From: Tigriopus japonicus
Lineage: Eukaryota; Arthropoda; Copepoda; Harpacticoida; Harpacticidae
Reading direction: 5' to 3'
Length of the DNA stretch: 64,000 nucleotides
Assembly: GCA_010645155.1 (NCBI GenBank)
Contig: JAAGOF010000292.1
Location: 82,267-146,266, forward strand
In this document: in pieces, positions 33,923 through 45,442 of the stretch
How the letters are laid out: each line of letters opens with the position of its first letter
Position numbering within the stretch: the stretch's first letter is position 1
The notes under the pieces: generated by a model
What the model was told of the DNA's origin: nothing
What the model saw: only the letters and a program-made list of their open reading frames with translations
Databases searched by the model: none
Program-made: the position numbers and the translations under genes

Positions 33923-34055
33923 CTTTTGCCCTTGAAAAAATGCTAATTTTCAAAAATAAGCATCGAAAAATCCTAGTTGACCACACCGGTCAACCATCCT
34001 TAAGTGTTGTCATTTTTGACTCGAAGTTTAATTTTTATTCAAATAGCCAAAGGAA

Positions 34056-34170
34056 GCCAGCCACGCGTACTAGCGCGTTCTTAAAAGTGCCGAGTGTAAG
34101 TGCTTCCCCAGACGGCGTAGGTTCGAATCTTGTTGGGGGTCGGATTGAAGCTGTCGGGAGGAATCCTTTA
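34056..34170 (+). repeat. tRNA-Leu-like SINE, copy 2
   Basis: Nearly identical to 27929-28041: ACGCGTACTAGCGCGTTCTT, B box GGTTCGAATC, GAAGCTGTCGGGAG. Confidence 0.65.
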
Positions 34171-34490
34171 AGGAAGCCTACTTCAAAACTTGATTTTCCC
34201 TGGTACAAAAATACTTGTGTTTAGTTGCTTTGTGGATTTTATTGAAAAGCAAAGGTATGAAGGAAATAACATAAGTAACTAAAAAACCCTTAGATAGTTA
34301 TATCTTTCATTTGTACTTCTAGGACTTTTCTTGAAGTTGTAATAACAAAATGTGTTCCTTTTTTTGTGCAGGTTTAAATGAGCTTGTTGATGTGTCTGAA
34401 AACTGGAAATGAATTCAAATACCTTTCAAACCTAAGTAAGTGAGACAGTGTAATACTACCAATGTGAAAAACACTAAGGCTTGAAATTGT
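34171..34490. other. No recognisable gene
   Basis: AT-rich, no supported feature. Confidence 0.4.
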
Positions 34491-35361
34491 TGTTATATTT
34501 GAAAGTGGGTCAGATTGAGCAGATCCTTCATAAGGTCCCGTCATTGATGGAGTTAGGCAGGAAGCCGGAGGAAGGAGTGGGACTGCCAATATTCCGAAGG
34601 GATGTCAGCCAAGGACAATAAGGTGTTGTCAAGTCCTTGACCGGGAATGACAGCATGTGTCCAGACATTACCTCCGGAAAGGTCAGGTTCCTAACACTGT
34701 TGGACACTAACCTTGCCAGCCTGGTGGTACAGGGCTCGGTTTTGCATAATAAATGCGTCCAGCCATTATTGGATATTGGGGCATGCAGAGGTATTGTTTT
34801 AGGAATTTGGTGAAGGTGTTATCGGCAGATAGGTAAATAAGAGTTGAAGAACTATTAGCAGAGGAAAATTCTTGATAGGTAGTCTATTGCATATACATCT
34901 GATCCTGGCCCTGGCCTTGATTATTGCGATGTTGAGGTTGAAGAACTATTAGCAGATGAAAATTCTTGATAGGTAGTCTATTGCATATACATCTGATCCT
35001 GGCCCTGGCCTTGGTTATTGCGATGTTGAGGTTGAAGAACTATTAGCAGATGAAAATTCTTGATAGGTAGTCTATTGCATATACATCTGATCCTGGCCCT
35101 GGCCTTGGTTATTGCGATGTTGAGGTGTTTGGTGAAGGAGAATTGGGTGGTGAGGGTGAAACCAACACAGTTAAAAAGCTTGACGATTTCAATCAGAGTT
35201 GATGAGGAAGGAGGTGGGAGGCAGATGATTTTTATGGAAAACCAATGGCCTTCTTCTTCTTAATGGTGTTGACTTGAAGACCGTTCGTTCTCTTGGCAAT
35301 AACCTTGGAGAGCATTGATGACATTTTGCAATTCCACGGCTGAGTCAGCCAAAAGAACCAG
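34491..35361 (-). pseudogene. LINE family L-B fragment, left part
   Basis: Aligns with 21590-22330 of the better L-B copy (GTGGGTCAGATTGAGCAGATC, CCGGAAAGGTCAGGTTCCTAA, GACTGAGTCAGCC-like end). It contains a 94-bp tandem triplication and many indels. It stops at ..AAGAACCAG where an L-A copy begins; L-B resumes at 40691 after about 120 bp of the reference has been lost. Confidence 0.8.
34843..35124. repeat. 94-bp tandem triplication
   Basis: Three head-to-tail units starting at 34843, 34937 and 35031 (GTTGAAGAACTATTAGCAGA..GCGATGTTGAG), differing at two or three positions. The untriplicated equivalent is near 21994-22092, so it arose within this L-B fragment. Confidence 0.9.
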
Positions 35362-36061
35362 ATCTGTACAACCCTTGAATAGTGGGTTGGTCAGGAATAG
35401 TGTTTAAAAAATTGTCCAATCCTGCATTAAATGCTGTTAGAGGATCAGCTCCTACATATTCCCGACGAAGACTAATGGATAACAAATTGAAGGAGCCCAA
35501 TAAAGAAGAGAGGAGGACTTCATTGATCGAGCTATCCTCGATTCCCTTGGATTTAGAGGTGCTCCCAGAACGCACGTAAAACCTCTATGACCGCTACAAC
35601 TGATCTCAAAGCCTGGGTTAGGACAGAGCCCATGAACGCTCTTGAAAACATACAGTATCAGATACCTTTCATACCTTCTCCGAGTACGGTACAGCCCCAA
35701 TTTCTGGAGCCTCTCCCAATACGAGAGCTCTCTCATTCCTGTGATGTTCCTAGTGAAACATCTTTGGACCTGCTCGACCTTTTGCAAACCTGCCGAACTG
35801 ATTGGAGCCCAAATGGGTGAAGCATATTCAAGATGCGGTTGAACAATCGACTTGTACAGAGTTAGCATTGTAATACTATCTCTGGACTTGAAAGTGCGAT
35901 AGATCCAGCCACATGTTTGAAATGCCTTCCCCACTTTCAACTGGATATGCTCATCAAACTTTCCATCATCTTGGACGACAACTCCCAAATCTCTCATGGA
36001 CGTAACCTGCTCAATATCACAACCTCCATTGCCTTTGAGAGGAACATCTAATTTTGACGCC
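35362..36061 (-). pseudogene. LINE family L-A copy in L-B, 3' part
   Basis: The minus strand encodes SKLDVPLKGNGGCDIEQ, MRDLGVVVQDDGKFDEH, CGWIYRTFKSRD, LEYASPIWAPISS, RYLILYVFKSVHGLCPNPG, LDNFLNTIPDQPTIQGLY. It is cut at 36061 by the Gypsy element and continues at 40332. It lacks the family's final 3' UTR and hairpins at its junction with L-B (35362). Confidence 0.88.
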
Positions 36062-36223
36062 TGTAGCATATTCCCCTTTTTATGTCAAATGTTATTTCTA
36101 TTTTGCTGTTAGATGGCGTAAGTCATCGGGGTTTTGGTTTCTTGGTCAAGTTGATAAGAGGTGACCTCTAAGAAAGAATAAACATTCAGTCGTTCCTAGA
36201 ATCGTAGACTTATCAGTCCTACA
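36062..36223 (+). repeat. 5' LTR of Gypsy element
   Basis: 162 bp, TGTAGCATATTCC..CAGTCCTACA, with the short inverted ends TGTAG/CTACA. An AATAAA (AAGAATAAACATT) lies near the 3' side. Confidence 0.95.
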
Positions 36224-36226
36224 AAT

Positions 36227-36237
36227 TGGTGACCCCG
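36227..36237 (+). other. Candidate primer-binding site of Gypsy
   Basis: TGGTGACCCCG begins three bases after the LTR and would pair with a tRNA ending CGGGGTCACCA. The tRNA identity was not determined. Confidence 0.6.
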
Positions 36238-36253
36238 TTTTGGACCCGTTATT

Positions 36254-37135
36254 ATGGAGAACGCAGCCAGCCCCGAAGACCACAAGCCTGATTCAGTCCT
36301 TATTGAGTCCATTTCACAAGCCGTGGCGGCTGCCGTCTCGACGTTGACCATAAATACACCGTCACTCGCCTCCATCAACGCCGTGGCACTTAAACTGCCC
36401 GGGTTCTGGACGACCAACCCGGTCAGTTGGTTTTCGAATGCAGAAGCAAATTTCCGAATCAAAAATATCGTAAGCGACTCTACAAGATTTTTTCACATCG
36501 TTCAAGCTTTGGACAGTGATACTTCAGCCAAAGTTCATCGATTCGTTTCTTTGAGTGATGATATTCCCAATCGATACACTCAATTGAAAACCGCATTGCT
36601 AGATGCATGTGGAAAGTCGAAAGCCGATCGTTGGGTTGAGGCAATGGAGCTGGCCTCTTCTTCCTTATCCTCAACTTGCCCTCGAGAAGTTGGACAACGA
36701 GTGCAATTTCTAATGGAAGAGTCGGATCATCCGTGTATGAAGACAACCATATATTTACGATTGCCGTCGGAAATACGTTTAGCCGTAAGACCTCATCTTA
36801 TCACTCTTTCTTTAACTGAGTTTTGCAATGTGGCACAAGAGGCAATCAATTCGACAGTAAAGCAGGCTGCAGTTTTGAACGTTAATGATTCTTCCACTGG
36901 TTTCCGTTCTTTGGATGAATCTTCTGATAGTGATGCCGTAGTTGCGGAGGTTCGAACAAGAGCAAACACAAAATCCAAGCCACATCGCTCATCGACTATA
37001 TGCAAGTTTCATCAACGTTTTGGTCCGAATGCCTACTCTTGTCGCTCTCCTTGTCTTTTCTCAAACATCCCACGTCCAAATCGTTCAACCCCGTTGAAAT
37101 CTCCTAAATCGGGAAACGAGTACGCCAGCCGTTAG
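36254..37135 (+). CDS. gag: Gypsy Gag
   Basis: 293 residues from ATG 36254 to TAG 37133-37135. The N-terminal half has the capsid-like series [41 protein letters not shown] and [13 protein letters not shown], typical of arthropod Ty3/Gypsy Gag. A cysteine/histidine motif [16 protein letters not shown] near the C-terminus replaces the classical CCHC knuckle, as in related copepod and insect elements (family knowledge). It probably binds element RNA and packages it into particles. The last codons contain the frameshift heptamer that gives access to pol. Confidence 0.92.
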   Translation: MENAASPEDHKPDSVLIESISQAVAAAVSTLTINTPSLASINAVALKLPGFWTTNPVSWFSNAEANFRIKNIVSDSTRFFHIVQALDSDTSAKVHRFVSLSDDIPNRYTQLKTALLDACGKSKADRWVEAMELASSSLSSTCPREVGQRVQFLMEESDHPCMKTTIYLRLPSEIRLAVRPHLITLSLTEFCNVAQEAINSTVKQAAVLNVNDSSTGFRSLDESSDSDAVVAEVRTRANTKSKPHRSSTICKFHQRFGPNAYSCRSPCLFSNIPRPNRSTPLKSPKSGNEYASR

Positions 37136-40107
37136 GTGCGGTTCCGGCTGGCCCGAATACTCTACGTTCTCTCTCAATTATCGACCCCATAAGCAAAGTT
37201 TCATTTCTCGTTGATTCAGGAGCCGATATTTCCGTTGTTCCCCCTTCGTTTGCTGATCGCACCAGAGGTCGAGCTCCTTCCTCTCAATCATTAATCGCTG
37301 CAAATGGATCTTCAATCCGCACTTGGGGTTCCAGAGTTCTTCACTTTCAATTGGGAGACAGAACTTACTCTCACTCCTTTACAATCGCTGATGTTAAAAC
37401 CCCTCTTCTGGGAGCAGATTTCTTCAAAAAGTTCCATCTGACCATAGACCTCGCAAATAGCCGGCTAATTGATAGTCGAGGGGCAGAAATTAGAGCAATT
37501 CTTGCATCAAGTAACACCTCAGCCGATTCTTCCTGGGAAATCCTACTGAACAAATTTCCCGAACTCCTTAACGTCGATTTCTCTTCAAAAATCAATAAAC
37601 ATGGCGTTGAACATCATATCATCACAACAGGGCCTCCTGTGTTTACTCGTCCGAGGCGAATGTTTGCAGAGAAGTTCCAATTCGCCAAAACCGAATTCTC
37701 AAAGATGGAAAACATGAAAATTTGTCGTCGATCAGAATCCAGCACTGCTTCTGCCCTTCATATGGTCCCGAAACCAGATGGCTCGTATCGACCCTGCGGA
37801 GATTATCGTCGCCTTAATTTACAAACCGTGGTTGATAGATATCCTCTTCCCCATATTCATGATTTTTCTATCCACCTTCATGGTTGTAATATCTTCTCGA
37901 AAGTCGACCTGGTTCGTGGCTATCATCAAATTCCGATGGCCGCAGACTCAATTGCGAAAACCGCAATTACAACCCCTTTCGGATTATTCGAGTTTCTGAG
38001 AATGCCATTTGGATTGAGGAATGCAGCACAAACCTTTCAGAGACTTATGGATCAAGTCCTTGCGGGTTTGCCGTTCGTTTTTGTCTATTTGGATGACATC
38101 TTGGTGGCCTCCAAATCCCCAAAAGAACACGAAGATCACCTGACCCAAGTGTTTTCACGTCTATCCGAGAATGGGTTAATTATCAATCGTCAAAAATGTT
38201 CATTCGGAAAGACATCAGTTGAGTATCTTGGACATCTGGTAACTTCTCAAGGAATTTCGCCCCTTCCCTCAAAAGTTCAAGCTCTCGTTGATTATCCCGC
38301 TCCTACCGATCGACCTGGATTGCAACGTTTCTTGGGAATGATAAACTATTACCATCGTTTTCTACCATCTGTGGCCACCATTCTTGCACCTTTGCACAAG
38401 GCTGTGATCGGCAAAGGTCGCGTGATTGACTGGACCTCCGATTGCGAATCATCCTTCCAATCAGTAAAGAAAATGCTCTCAAATGTAACCCTCCTCGCGC
38501 ATCCCTCTCCTCACGATGAAACGGCGATAACAACCGATGCCTCTCAAATTGGAATTGGAGGGGTCTTAGAACAGAAACAAAACGGAATTTGGCGTCCTTT
38601 GGCATTCTTCTCTAAGAAATTAACCACAACCCAAATCAAGTACAGTACATTTGATAGAGAATTGTTGGCATGTTTTTTAGCGGTTAAACACTTTCGTCAT
38701 TTCGTTGAAGGACACCCAATCACTCTCTACACTGACCACAAACCATTGATTGCCGCTTTTTCGTCACAGTCTGATCGTTCTCCACGTCAAACGAGACACA
38801 TGCTTTTTCTCTCTGAACTGGTGACCAAAATTAAACACATTAGCGGACAATCCAACTCAGTTGCCGATGCTTTCTCCAGAGTTTTCTCTCTCGGGGGATC
38901 TGATAATTTTTTCCAAGATCTTGATTTCTCCTCATTTACTTCGGATGAACGAAAATTATATGAACAATCGTCTTTGGAGCTTCAAAGTTCTTCGATCAAT
39001 GAAATTCCCATTCTTTTTGACATTTCTCAAAACCGTCAACGTATTGTTGTCCCAAGGAATGCTTCCAAAGCCGTTTTCCAACGTATTCATGGACTTTGTC
39101 ACAGTGGACCTATACCAACAACACGCTCTATAGCCGCTCGTTTCGTTTGGTTTGGTATGAAAAGAGACATTCGACAATGGTGTCACTCGTGCCATGAATG
39201 CCAATCATCCAAAATTTCCCGACACACTATTTCTCCTCTAGAGTCTTTCCCATCACCGGATGCAAGGTTCGAATCAATTCATCTAGACTTAGTTGGACCT
39301 TTGACACCATCCTATGGCATGACCTACATCATGACAATCATGGATAGATTCAGTCGATGGCCAGAAGCCATACCTCTACCAGATAACAAAACTGAAACAT
39401 GCGCTCAAGCCTTGATGAGTACTTGGGTATCCAGGTTTGGAGTACCTGCTCAAATTGTGTCTGACAGAGGGACACAATTTACTTCCTCGATTTGGTCCCA
39501 ACTAATGAAGCTCCTCGGTATTCAACACTCCATGACAACTTCCTACCATCCCCAATCCAACGGTTTAATCGAACGTCTTCACAGACAGCTTAAAGCGGCC
39601 CTCAGAGCGAATCTTGCTGGATCAAGTTGGGTTACTCATTTGCCTCTCATTCTTCTTGGGATTCGTTCCAGTTGGCGTGAAGCTCCCAATGCCTCAGCAG
39701 CAGAACTTTTATATGGTACTACTCTACGACTACCAGGCGAATTTTTCTCCCCATCCACACATGTTCCCACTTCAGATTATTTGCTTCAGTTGCAAAATAT
39801 TATGCGCAACGTTGGTCCCGTTCCATCTAAAGAGAAAAAGGTGCAACATCCATACATTCCGAAAGCTTTATCTCATTGCTCTCACGTGTACCTTCGAATT
39901 GATGCACACAAGACGCCACTCCAACGTCCTTATTCTGGACCACATAAGGTGATTTCAAGATCTAAAAAGACTTTCATCATTGATATTTCTGGCCGTGAAG
40001 ATTCGGTTTCCATTGACCGGTTAAAACCAGCGTTTCTGCCGCCGGAACTAGAAGGTCAGAGAACACTCTCTGGGAGAATTTCGCATCCTACTCACCGTTT
40101 TAATTGA
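37108..40107 (+). CDS. pol: Gypsy Pol polyprotein
   Basis: Open from 37108 to the stop at 40105-40107, about 999 codons, entered by the -1 shift. Protease: [13 protein letters not shown] at about 37204. [53 protein letters not shown] and the catalytic [10 protein letters not shown]. RNase [26 protein letters not shown] and TDHKPL. Integrase: zinc-binding [16 protein letters not shown], then [18 protein letters not shown] and [13 protein letters not shown] giving D, D, E. The C-terminus ends near [13 protein letters not shown]. All catalytic residues are present and no frame break is seen. It encodes the enzymes for proviral DNA synthesis and insertion. Confidence 0.93.
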   Translation: MGKRVRQPLGAVPAGPNTLRSLSIIDPISKVSFLVDSGADISVVPPSFADRTRGRAPSSQSLIAANGSSIRTWGSRVLHFQLGDRTYSHSFTIADVKTPLLGADFFKKFHLTIDLANSRLIDSRGAEIRAILASSNTSADSSWEILLNKFPELLNVDFSSKINKHGVEHHIITTGPPVFTRPRRMFAEKFQFAKTEFSKMENMKICRRSESSTASALHMVPKPDGSYRPCGDYRRLNLQTVVDRYPLPHIHDFSIHLHGCNIFSKVDLVRGYHQIPMAADSIAKTAITTPFGLFEFLRMPFGLRNAAQTFQRLMDQVLAGLPFVFVYLDDILVASKSPKEHEDHLTQVFSRLSENGLIINRQKCSFGKTSVEYLGHLVTSQGISPLPSKVQALVDYPAPTDRPGLQRFLGMINYYHRFLPSVATILAPLHKAVIGKGRVIDWTSDCESSFQSVKKMLSNVTLLAHPSPHDETAITTDASQIGIGGVLEQKQNGIWRPLAFFSKKLTTTQIKYSTFDRELLACFLAVKHFRHFVEGHPITLYTDHKPLIAAFSSQSDRSPRQTRHMLFLSELVTKIKHISGQSNSVADAFSRVFSLGGSDNFFQDLDFSSFTSDERKLYEQSSLELQSSSINEIPILFDISQNRQRIVVPRNASKAVFQRIHGLCHSGPIPTTRSIAARFVWFGMKRDIRQWCHSCHECQSSKISRHTISPLESFPSPDARFESIHLDLVGPLTPSYGMTYIMTIMDRFSRWPEAIPLPDNKTETCAQALMSTWVSRFGVPAQIVSDRGTQFTSSIWSQLMKLLGIQHSMTTSYHPQSNGLIERLHRQLKAALRANLAGSSWVTHLPLILLGIRSSWREAPNASAAELLYGTTLRLPGEFFSPSTHVPTSDYLLQLQNIMRNVGPVPSKEKKVQHPYIPKALSHCSHVYLRIDAHKTPLQRPYSGPHKVISRSKKTFIIDISGREDSVSIDRLKPAFLPPELEGQRTLSGRISHPTHRFN
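37111..37152 (+). promoter_or_regulatory. Programmed -1 frameshift cassette, gag to pol
   Basis: Heptamer G GGA AAC at 37111-37117 is exactly in the gag frame (TCG GGA AAC). A 6-base spacer follows, then an 8-bp perfect stem GCCAGCCG (37124-37131) with CGGCTGGC (37145-37152) around a 13-base loop that contains the gag stop. A -1 slip enters the pol frame, which opens only after a TAA at 37105-37107. Confidence 0.85.
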
Positions 40108-40159
40108 TCATGCAATTACTGTCCTTATTTTTGCAATATTTATCAGACCAAAAGGTCTT

Positions 40160-40169
40160 GGGGGGGATC
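40160..40169 (+). other. Polypurine tract of Gypsy
   Basis: GGGGGGGATC directly before the 3' LTR, the expected plus-strand priming site. Confidence 0.7.
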
Positions 40170-40331
40170 TGTAGCATATTCCCCTTTTTATGTCAAATGT
40201 TATTTCTATTTTGCTGTTAGATGGCGTAAGTCATCGGGGTTTTGGTTTCTTGGTCAAGTTGATAAGAGGTGACCTCTAAGAAAGAATAAACATTCAGTCG
40301 TTCCTAGAATCGTAGACTTATCAGTCCTACA
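40170..40331 (+). repeat. 3' LTR of Gypsy element
   Basis: 162 bp, no difference found against 36062-36223. Confidence 0.95.
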
Positions 40332-40690
40332 CGCCCCATACGTCATTGTGCGGAATTTCATCCCGTTCAATGCCATATTACTCTGACCAACCCAAGAGTA
40401 GACTTTCTCCAAGTCCTCAACTAAACATTTTGAGTCCTGACCATTCCTTCCAAAAACTAATTTTGGATCATCAGCATATGAAGAAATACTGGCTTTTGCT
40501 CTAAACTTCTGGAAAGGAGCTATAAAGAGAATAAACAGGAGCAGACCTAAAATTGAACCTTGTGGAACACCTTACGTGACATCATACATGCCAATAAATG
40601 ATCTTTTAACCTGGACTATTTGCTTCCTATCACTCATGAAACTACCAATCCAATTCAGGACCTTACTCTGGATCCCAAACTCTTTGAGTG
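40332..40690 (-). pseudogene. LINE family L-A copy in L-B, 5' part
   Basis: Continuation of 35362-36061 after the Gypsy insertion. CGCCCCATACGTCATTGTGC matches 50520-50539, and the minus strand encodes the RT tail around the catalytic box and the GSFMSDRKQIVQVKRSF block. It ends at ..CTCTTTGAGTGTG, where L-B sequence resumes. Confidence 0.85.
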
Positions 40691-40765
40691 TGAAGTAACA
40701 GGGGGATAGGTCCTCACTAGAACGAATGGAGCATTTGGGTCCTGCATAGATCATGGACAGCAGAT
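40691..40765 (-). pseudogene. LINE family L-B fragment, right part
   Basis: AAGTAACAGGGGGATAGGTC..GAACGAATGGAGCATTTGGG matches 22465-22540 of the L-B copy. This confirms that the L-A plus Gypsy block is inserted in L-B. Confidence 0.8.
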
Positions 40766-40788
40766 ATGGTAATATTCTATGGCAATAG

Positions 40789-40789
40789 A

Positions 40790-40820
<31 letters not shown>
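40789..40820. repeat. AAT trinucleotide microsatellite
   Basis: About ten AAT/ATA units. Confidence 0.9.
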
Positions 40821-41386
40821 TGGCAATACTCGAACCAAAATCGAGTTCGAGTTCGATCATAGTTATTGCTGCTGGACTTCGAGTTGGCAGTGCTGCCATA
40901 TTTTACTTAGGAATTCTATCTCTTACCTTTTGAGAAGTCAAGTTGTCGAAAGCTTTTCGATCCTAAAGGTCCAATATGGCAAAACTATGCCAAAAATCCA
41001 ACTCGAACTACATCAGTACTTCACATGTCTTAGGTATGCCTATCCAATTCTTCAGGACGAACTATAGAAACACAGCTTAAAGCCTGCCATTGTACTAAAA
41101 TGAGAGGTTATTTCAGTGCAGTATATGTTCCTTTGAAGTTTCATTGTTATATAGCTAGGCCGTAAATGGTATTCTGTAATATATTCTTCGTTGAGTCATC
41201 TTTCGCCTATCGGACCAGTTCCATTGATACATAAGCAAATTTTTTAAAGTACGTACGTAACGAGCATTGAACGCGTTTAATACTTAGCAAAGCACGATTC
41301 TATCTAAACAATGTGCATAACGCAATAATGAATAAATAGTATATAATGACAATAAGACCAGAGAATCTCCTTCAGTGACTGGGCAC
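40821..41386. other. No recognisable gene
   Basis: AT-rich; contains the presumed 3' UTR of the minus-strand torso-like gene, but no clear polyadenylation signal was found on that strand. Confidence 0.4.
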
Positions 41387-43075
41387 CTAGGCAATATTGG
41401 ATTCCCAGAGCAAGGTGCGCGTCTTCAGGATTTCATCGTAGAATGTGCGAGTATCGAGGTCCTCGATAAAATCATTAAACCCTCGAAAGCTCATGCCTAT
41501 GACTGCGCCTGAGCTTTCCGAGCTCAAAACGTTCAGTTCGGCTTGTTTGGCAGTGTCACCTTGAAGAGCAAAGATGTTTGGATAGGAATCGAATTGAGCC
41601 TTCAAAGTCAACGAAGCGTCCAAAAAGTTTTGTAGCCGTTGAGACCCACTGGCACATTGGACTTGCCCACTCTCGCGGGTCACCCATGGAGCTAAATAAG
41701 TGTTGAACAGTTCATCAAAGCGCTTCGTTCCTAGTGGTTGCTGGAGGGAGTTAGCCTGGAGATCAGCTTTAAGGCTTCGGTATTGATCTTTTTTCAACGC
41801 CAAAACCTGATAGATGGCATCCCCAACTTGCATGGTTTCAATGAAATGGCTTCCATGTTGCTCGATGAATTCCCCAATGGAATTGTCGTCCCCATTTTGA
41901 ATTGAGGCGAGGGCTTGTCGAATGTCATTGGACAGGGTCGGTTGCTCAGCCAGAGATAAAATCACCGAGTCCAGGGACAATTTGATGAGCACAAAACTGG
42001 AATCTCCGTCAAACATGTCCGCGCTCAAACCGAAATATTTGGCTCTGGTTGTGTCGTGCCAGCTTCCAGTGAATAACTTGTGAGGTGTGGCCACACCTGA
42101 GGCCTAATGAAGAAAAAAAAAACAGATTGTATGCGCGTTAAGTTACGCATTCTCAGTCACGCAAGTGTAAACGACATAAAAGTACTTATTTTTCTAAGAC
42201 CCATACAGGCAGAATTCGTTTCCAAAGAGGGGTTGAATACCAAACAAGATGTTCCTTTTGGGAGATTCTCTTTATCATATGCTGCCAAAACTGCTATTGC
42301 AAGTGGAACTAAGACACAAGTGCAAGACTTGGGCTAACTTACATTTTCAGGTTTCAATGTACGAAGAAAGGTTTTGCCACTCCAAATTAGCAAGCCAATC
42401 ATCGAACGAACATTCCTTGATTTGCTTTGAAGAGTCAGCGAAAGTGAAAACCCAAATCTTGTAAGAACTTTTTTCTGTCCTCGACTCATTGCTTTGTAAG
42501 CTTCAAACATACCTTGAAATTACTGAAGTAGGCTTGCTCCAGCTCTTGGGTATCATCACAAAGGTAGATCTGGGAAGAAAAACAAAATGCTATCATTTAT
42601 CAACAACATTATCTTTTGCGATGGCCTTTAAAGAGCTTTAAAGGCCTAGCACAGTCATCCTAAAAAAATATACCTTCAGATCGTCATCAAAGCTGCCTTG
42701 AGCGGGAATAACCTTTTCGGCAAAGGTCTGAAACACCTTGGAGGTGGGTTCACGAATTAGCCATTGGCCGGGGTCTTCCCGAGGAACCACGCGCACACTC
42801 AACGAGAAAAATCCGAACCGATAGAAGAGATCCACAGCCTCGCCCACTGGGAGACTATCAATGTTGAGACTTTGGTCAAATTTGGAAGAAACGGTCGTTG
42901 ATGCCGATCCTGGCGACAACTTCATGGTCAGAACCTTGGGCTCGAAGGCCACTCGAGGTTCAGTGACCAGGGGTTTAGCAAACACGGACAAAGGCTTGAA
43001 AACCAGTCCGCACAGGAGATAAGGGAATAGAATCACCATAGCGTGGAATCTGTTTTGTTGCTTGTAACAGTTCAT
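41387..43075 (-). CDS. tsl: Torso-like MACPF-domain secreted protein (frame disturbed in exon 3)
   Basis: Four minus-strand exons: 43075-42674, 42569-42513, 42457-42343 and 42103 (or 42096)-41387. Introns have GT-AG ends. Exon 1 starts MNCYKQQNRF with a signal-peptide-like VILFPYLLCGLVF; an internal ATG just before it could be the true start. Exons 1-2 join in phase 0 (FDDDLK to IYLCDDTQE). Exon 4 has the MACPF signature region IGEFIEQHGSHFIETMQVG, then a Cys-containing C-terminal half ending LLWESNIA. Total near 429 residues, in the range of arthropod torso-like proteins. In Drosophila, Torso-like is an extracellular factor for Torso receptor activation. Exon 3, read in phase from exon 2, meets TGA at 42349-42347 just before a consensus donor; see findings. 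The symbol is by family resemblance. Confidence 0.6.
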
Positions 43076-44640
43076 GATGAGGTTGAGGTTAGCGCAGAGA
43101 ATTTGATTTTTGTTGAATCGCCCAAATAATAATTTGAAGATCTTCTATTATTTTTTGTAAAGAAAAATCTGCGAAAAGTTATTGCTGCAATTGAACAAAA
43201 TAATCCGTCGATGATGGGAGGAAGAGGATTGCGTATTTTTGATTTGCCTCCAATTCTTCCTCAATTTGACTACACTTCCAACCTATCGGAAGAGGCTCAA
43301 GAAACTGACTTGAACAACAAATCGTGGAATTTTGGTGGCATGCCAATTCAAGGTCGTCACACGCACACATGATGACTCCCACCCCAGGTTGTTGCTTGGT
43401 TAATCAACGCAATCGCTTCACCGATCTGTCGCTTCATCGCTCCATCCACCGACCACCGATCAGCAGAAACGAGACTACCAAACAAACGGTCACGGCGAGT
43501 GCCACCCTTGGTAAGGGAATGCATACTCACACACACACACATTCAGTTTACAATACAAGTTTGTATATGTAGTAGTACATGTACTTAACTCTGGGACTAC
43601 TGCCCATCGAGCTTGACGAGAATGGATCGATGGATAATGAACAGTGTTTGAATAAGATTTGGAATCCCTAAAGGAATTTATTTGTGTTTAGCAATTGTCA
43701 ATGCCGAATCACCAAAGCGAATGTTATTGACATACAATGACCATGTTATTTCATTTTGGGATCTTGCATTTCTCAGCTAATATGTTTTTTTACGCAAAAG
43801 AACTTGACGGAGGCATGCATAAACACATTAATATCATTTGTCCATTTTGCAATGAAGGTTTTCTAAGCTCACGAATCAGCTTATTCCCATTTGAACATCC
43901 ACTACCTTGATTTTCGTATCTCAAATGTGCCTTTTGTCCGACGCCATGGGCCTACAAAAATATGTTTGTCTTTGAAAATGTTGTTTGTAATGCTTCACGA
44001 AATTATTGGTTGTTTTTACTTGCAATCGCACTAAAAGAAGTGTAGCTTTCCCTAGATTTGTTTAACTCCGAATTTGTTTTGCGCATAAAATCCAAATAAA
44101 GTCTTCCAAGTTTTCTGGTTTTCCTCAACAAAGTCAACGACACAATTTTGAATTTTTTAATCAAAATAGTTTCGATCGCCAACTTTTTAAGTTATATTGT
44201 CAAAAATATTGATATTAAATGGACAGATTCTGCGATGAATCAAACTGTAAATATGATGTCTGAGTAAATTTCGCTCGCAATTTTTGATGCAAATCTTTCA
44301 AAAAGACAAGTCTTTTCAAAAAGAAATCTTCGAATCATTTTTGAATGGGACCTTTTTAGTTTAATAGCTGATGAGGTTGTACATTAAGTGACGGTAACAT
44401 CCAGTTGACTAACCATTTCCTCTTTTCTCGATGCCGTTTTGTTCGTGGACCTTGATCAATTTGCATGAAAAACTCGGATTCGCCGTTCTGATTCACTTGA
44501 GTACCTTTATTTTGTGATTCACTCTGTTTAGCTGTCTAGCTGGCATTACCGCCGTCGTAAACAGATACGGTTACCAGAACAAATTTTGACAAACAATATG
44601 TGCAATACCCAGAACCATTGTACCTTATGACTAGTGGGTG
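43076..44640. other. No recognisable gene
   Basis: Presumed upstream region of the torso-like gene. It includes a short CA repeat at 43527-43543. No ORF with a recognisable domain. Confidence 0.45.
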
Positions 44641-44689
44641 GATTTTGAAGTTTTTTTCTTACAGAGTAGAAACTCTAGACGGTTGACGC

Positions 44690-44800
44690 AACTAACTCTC
44701 CTTTACTGCTTGTTCTCGGCTGACCCCAGCTGACCTACATCGTACAACGTCTAGAATTTTGACTCTGCAGGAAAAAAACTTTCTTATCCTCGCTCTACTC
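44690..44800 (+). repeat. Dispersed repeat, unoccupied hAT target
   Basis: ACTAACTCTCCTTTACTG..GACCTACATCGTACAACGTCTAGAATTTTGACTCTGCAG aligns with 23690-23747 joined to 25042-25075, showing the same site without the hAT-like element. Confidence 0.75.
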
Positions 44801-45442
44801 ATGACGAATTTCAGAGTGGTATCGATGACGTCATCAATTCACCTTGCGCGGATGATCACTGATTCGTCATTAATTTTAGGTTGAGAGAAGTTCATTTGCG
44901 AGGAAAAGAGAAGTCAGTCAGGGACGCCACCAAACATTTTGTTATAACCTATTAATTTCTCTCCATAGGCAAAGCTCATTAGATTAAATTTTGAAAAACG
45001 ATTAGGAATTTTGAAGTTATTGAAAGATTTACTTGAATCAATAATCTTTTCTAATAATGTTTTTTTTGCCCATGCCAAACCTGGTTTAGTTTGAGAATTC
45101 TACATGTGGTGTCAGTGTTTGTTCTCAAAAACGAATGTTACTAGAAAAAATAATCAAAATCCATTGAATCAAAGGCAGTCAATCGTATGACCTAATTGCT
45201 TGTGTCAGCCCCAAGCTGTATGTCCCTTGACCTTGAAATGAATCCTTTGTAGAGCTATCCTTGGCTATACTTATTCTTCCCTTCAAAGATGTCACAAAAA
45301 TGCCTCAGGACAAATATTTTCTGAACAAAACTCTCTTGACAAATGAAAATTGCCCTTAATTTTGTTATTTTCCCCCTTTCTTTTAGGCAGAGGTGCTCGG
45401 CGGCATTGCCCGATCCTAAAATCATCCTGTTTATCCCCCGCA
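44801..45442. other. No recognisable gene
   Basis: AT-rich, no supported feature. Confidence 0.4.

Larger units (their letters stand above)
36062..40331 (+). mobile_element. Intact Gypsy (Ty3-type) LTR retrotransposon
   Basis: 4270 bp between two 162-bp LTRs (36062-36223, 40170-40331) that look identical base for base. It is flanked by the 4-bp duplication CGCC (36058-36061, 40332-40335); the unoccupied sequence GACGCCCCATACG exists at 50519-50531. Gag and pol are both open, and domain order protease-RT-RNase H-integrase is Gypsy-type. There is no envelope frame. Identical LTRs and open frames imply a very recent, possibly still active, insertion. Confidence 0.95.

Noticed and set aside
36480..36746. 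Minus-strand frames within Gypsy gag and pol
   Set aside because: Antisense shadows of the intact Gag and Pol frames.
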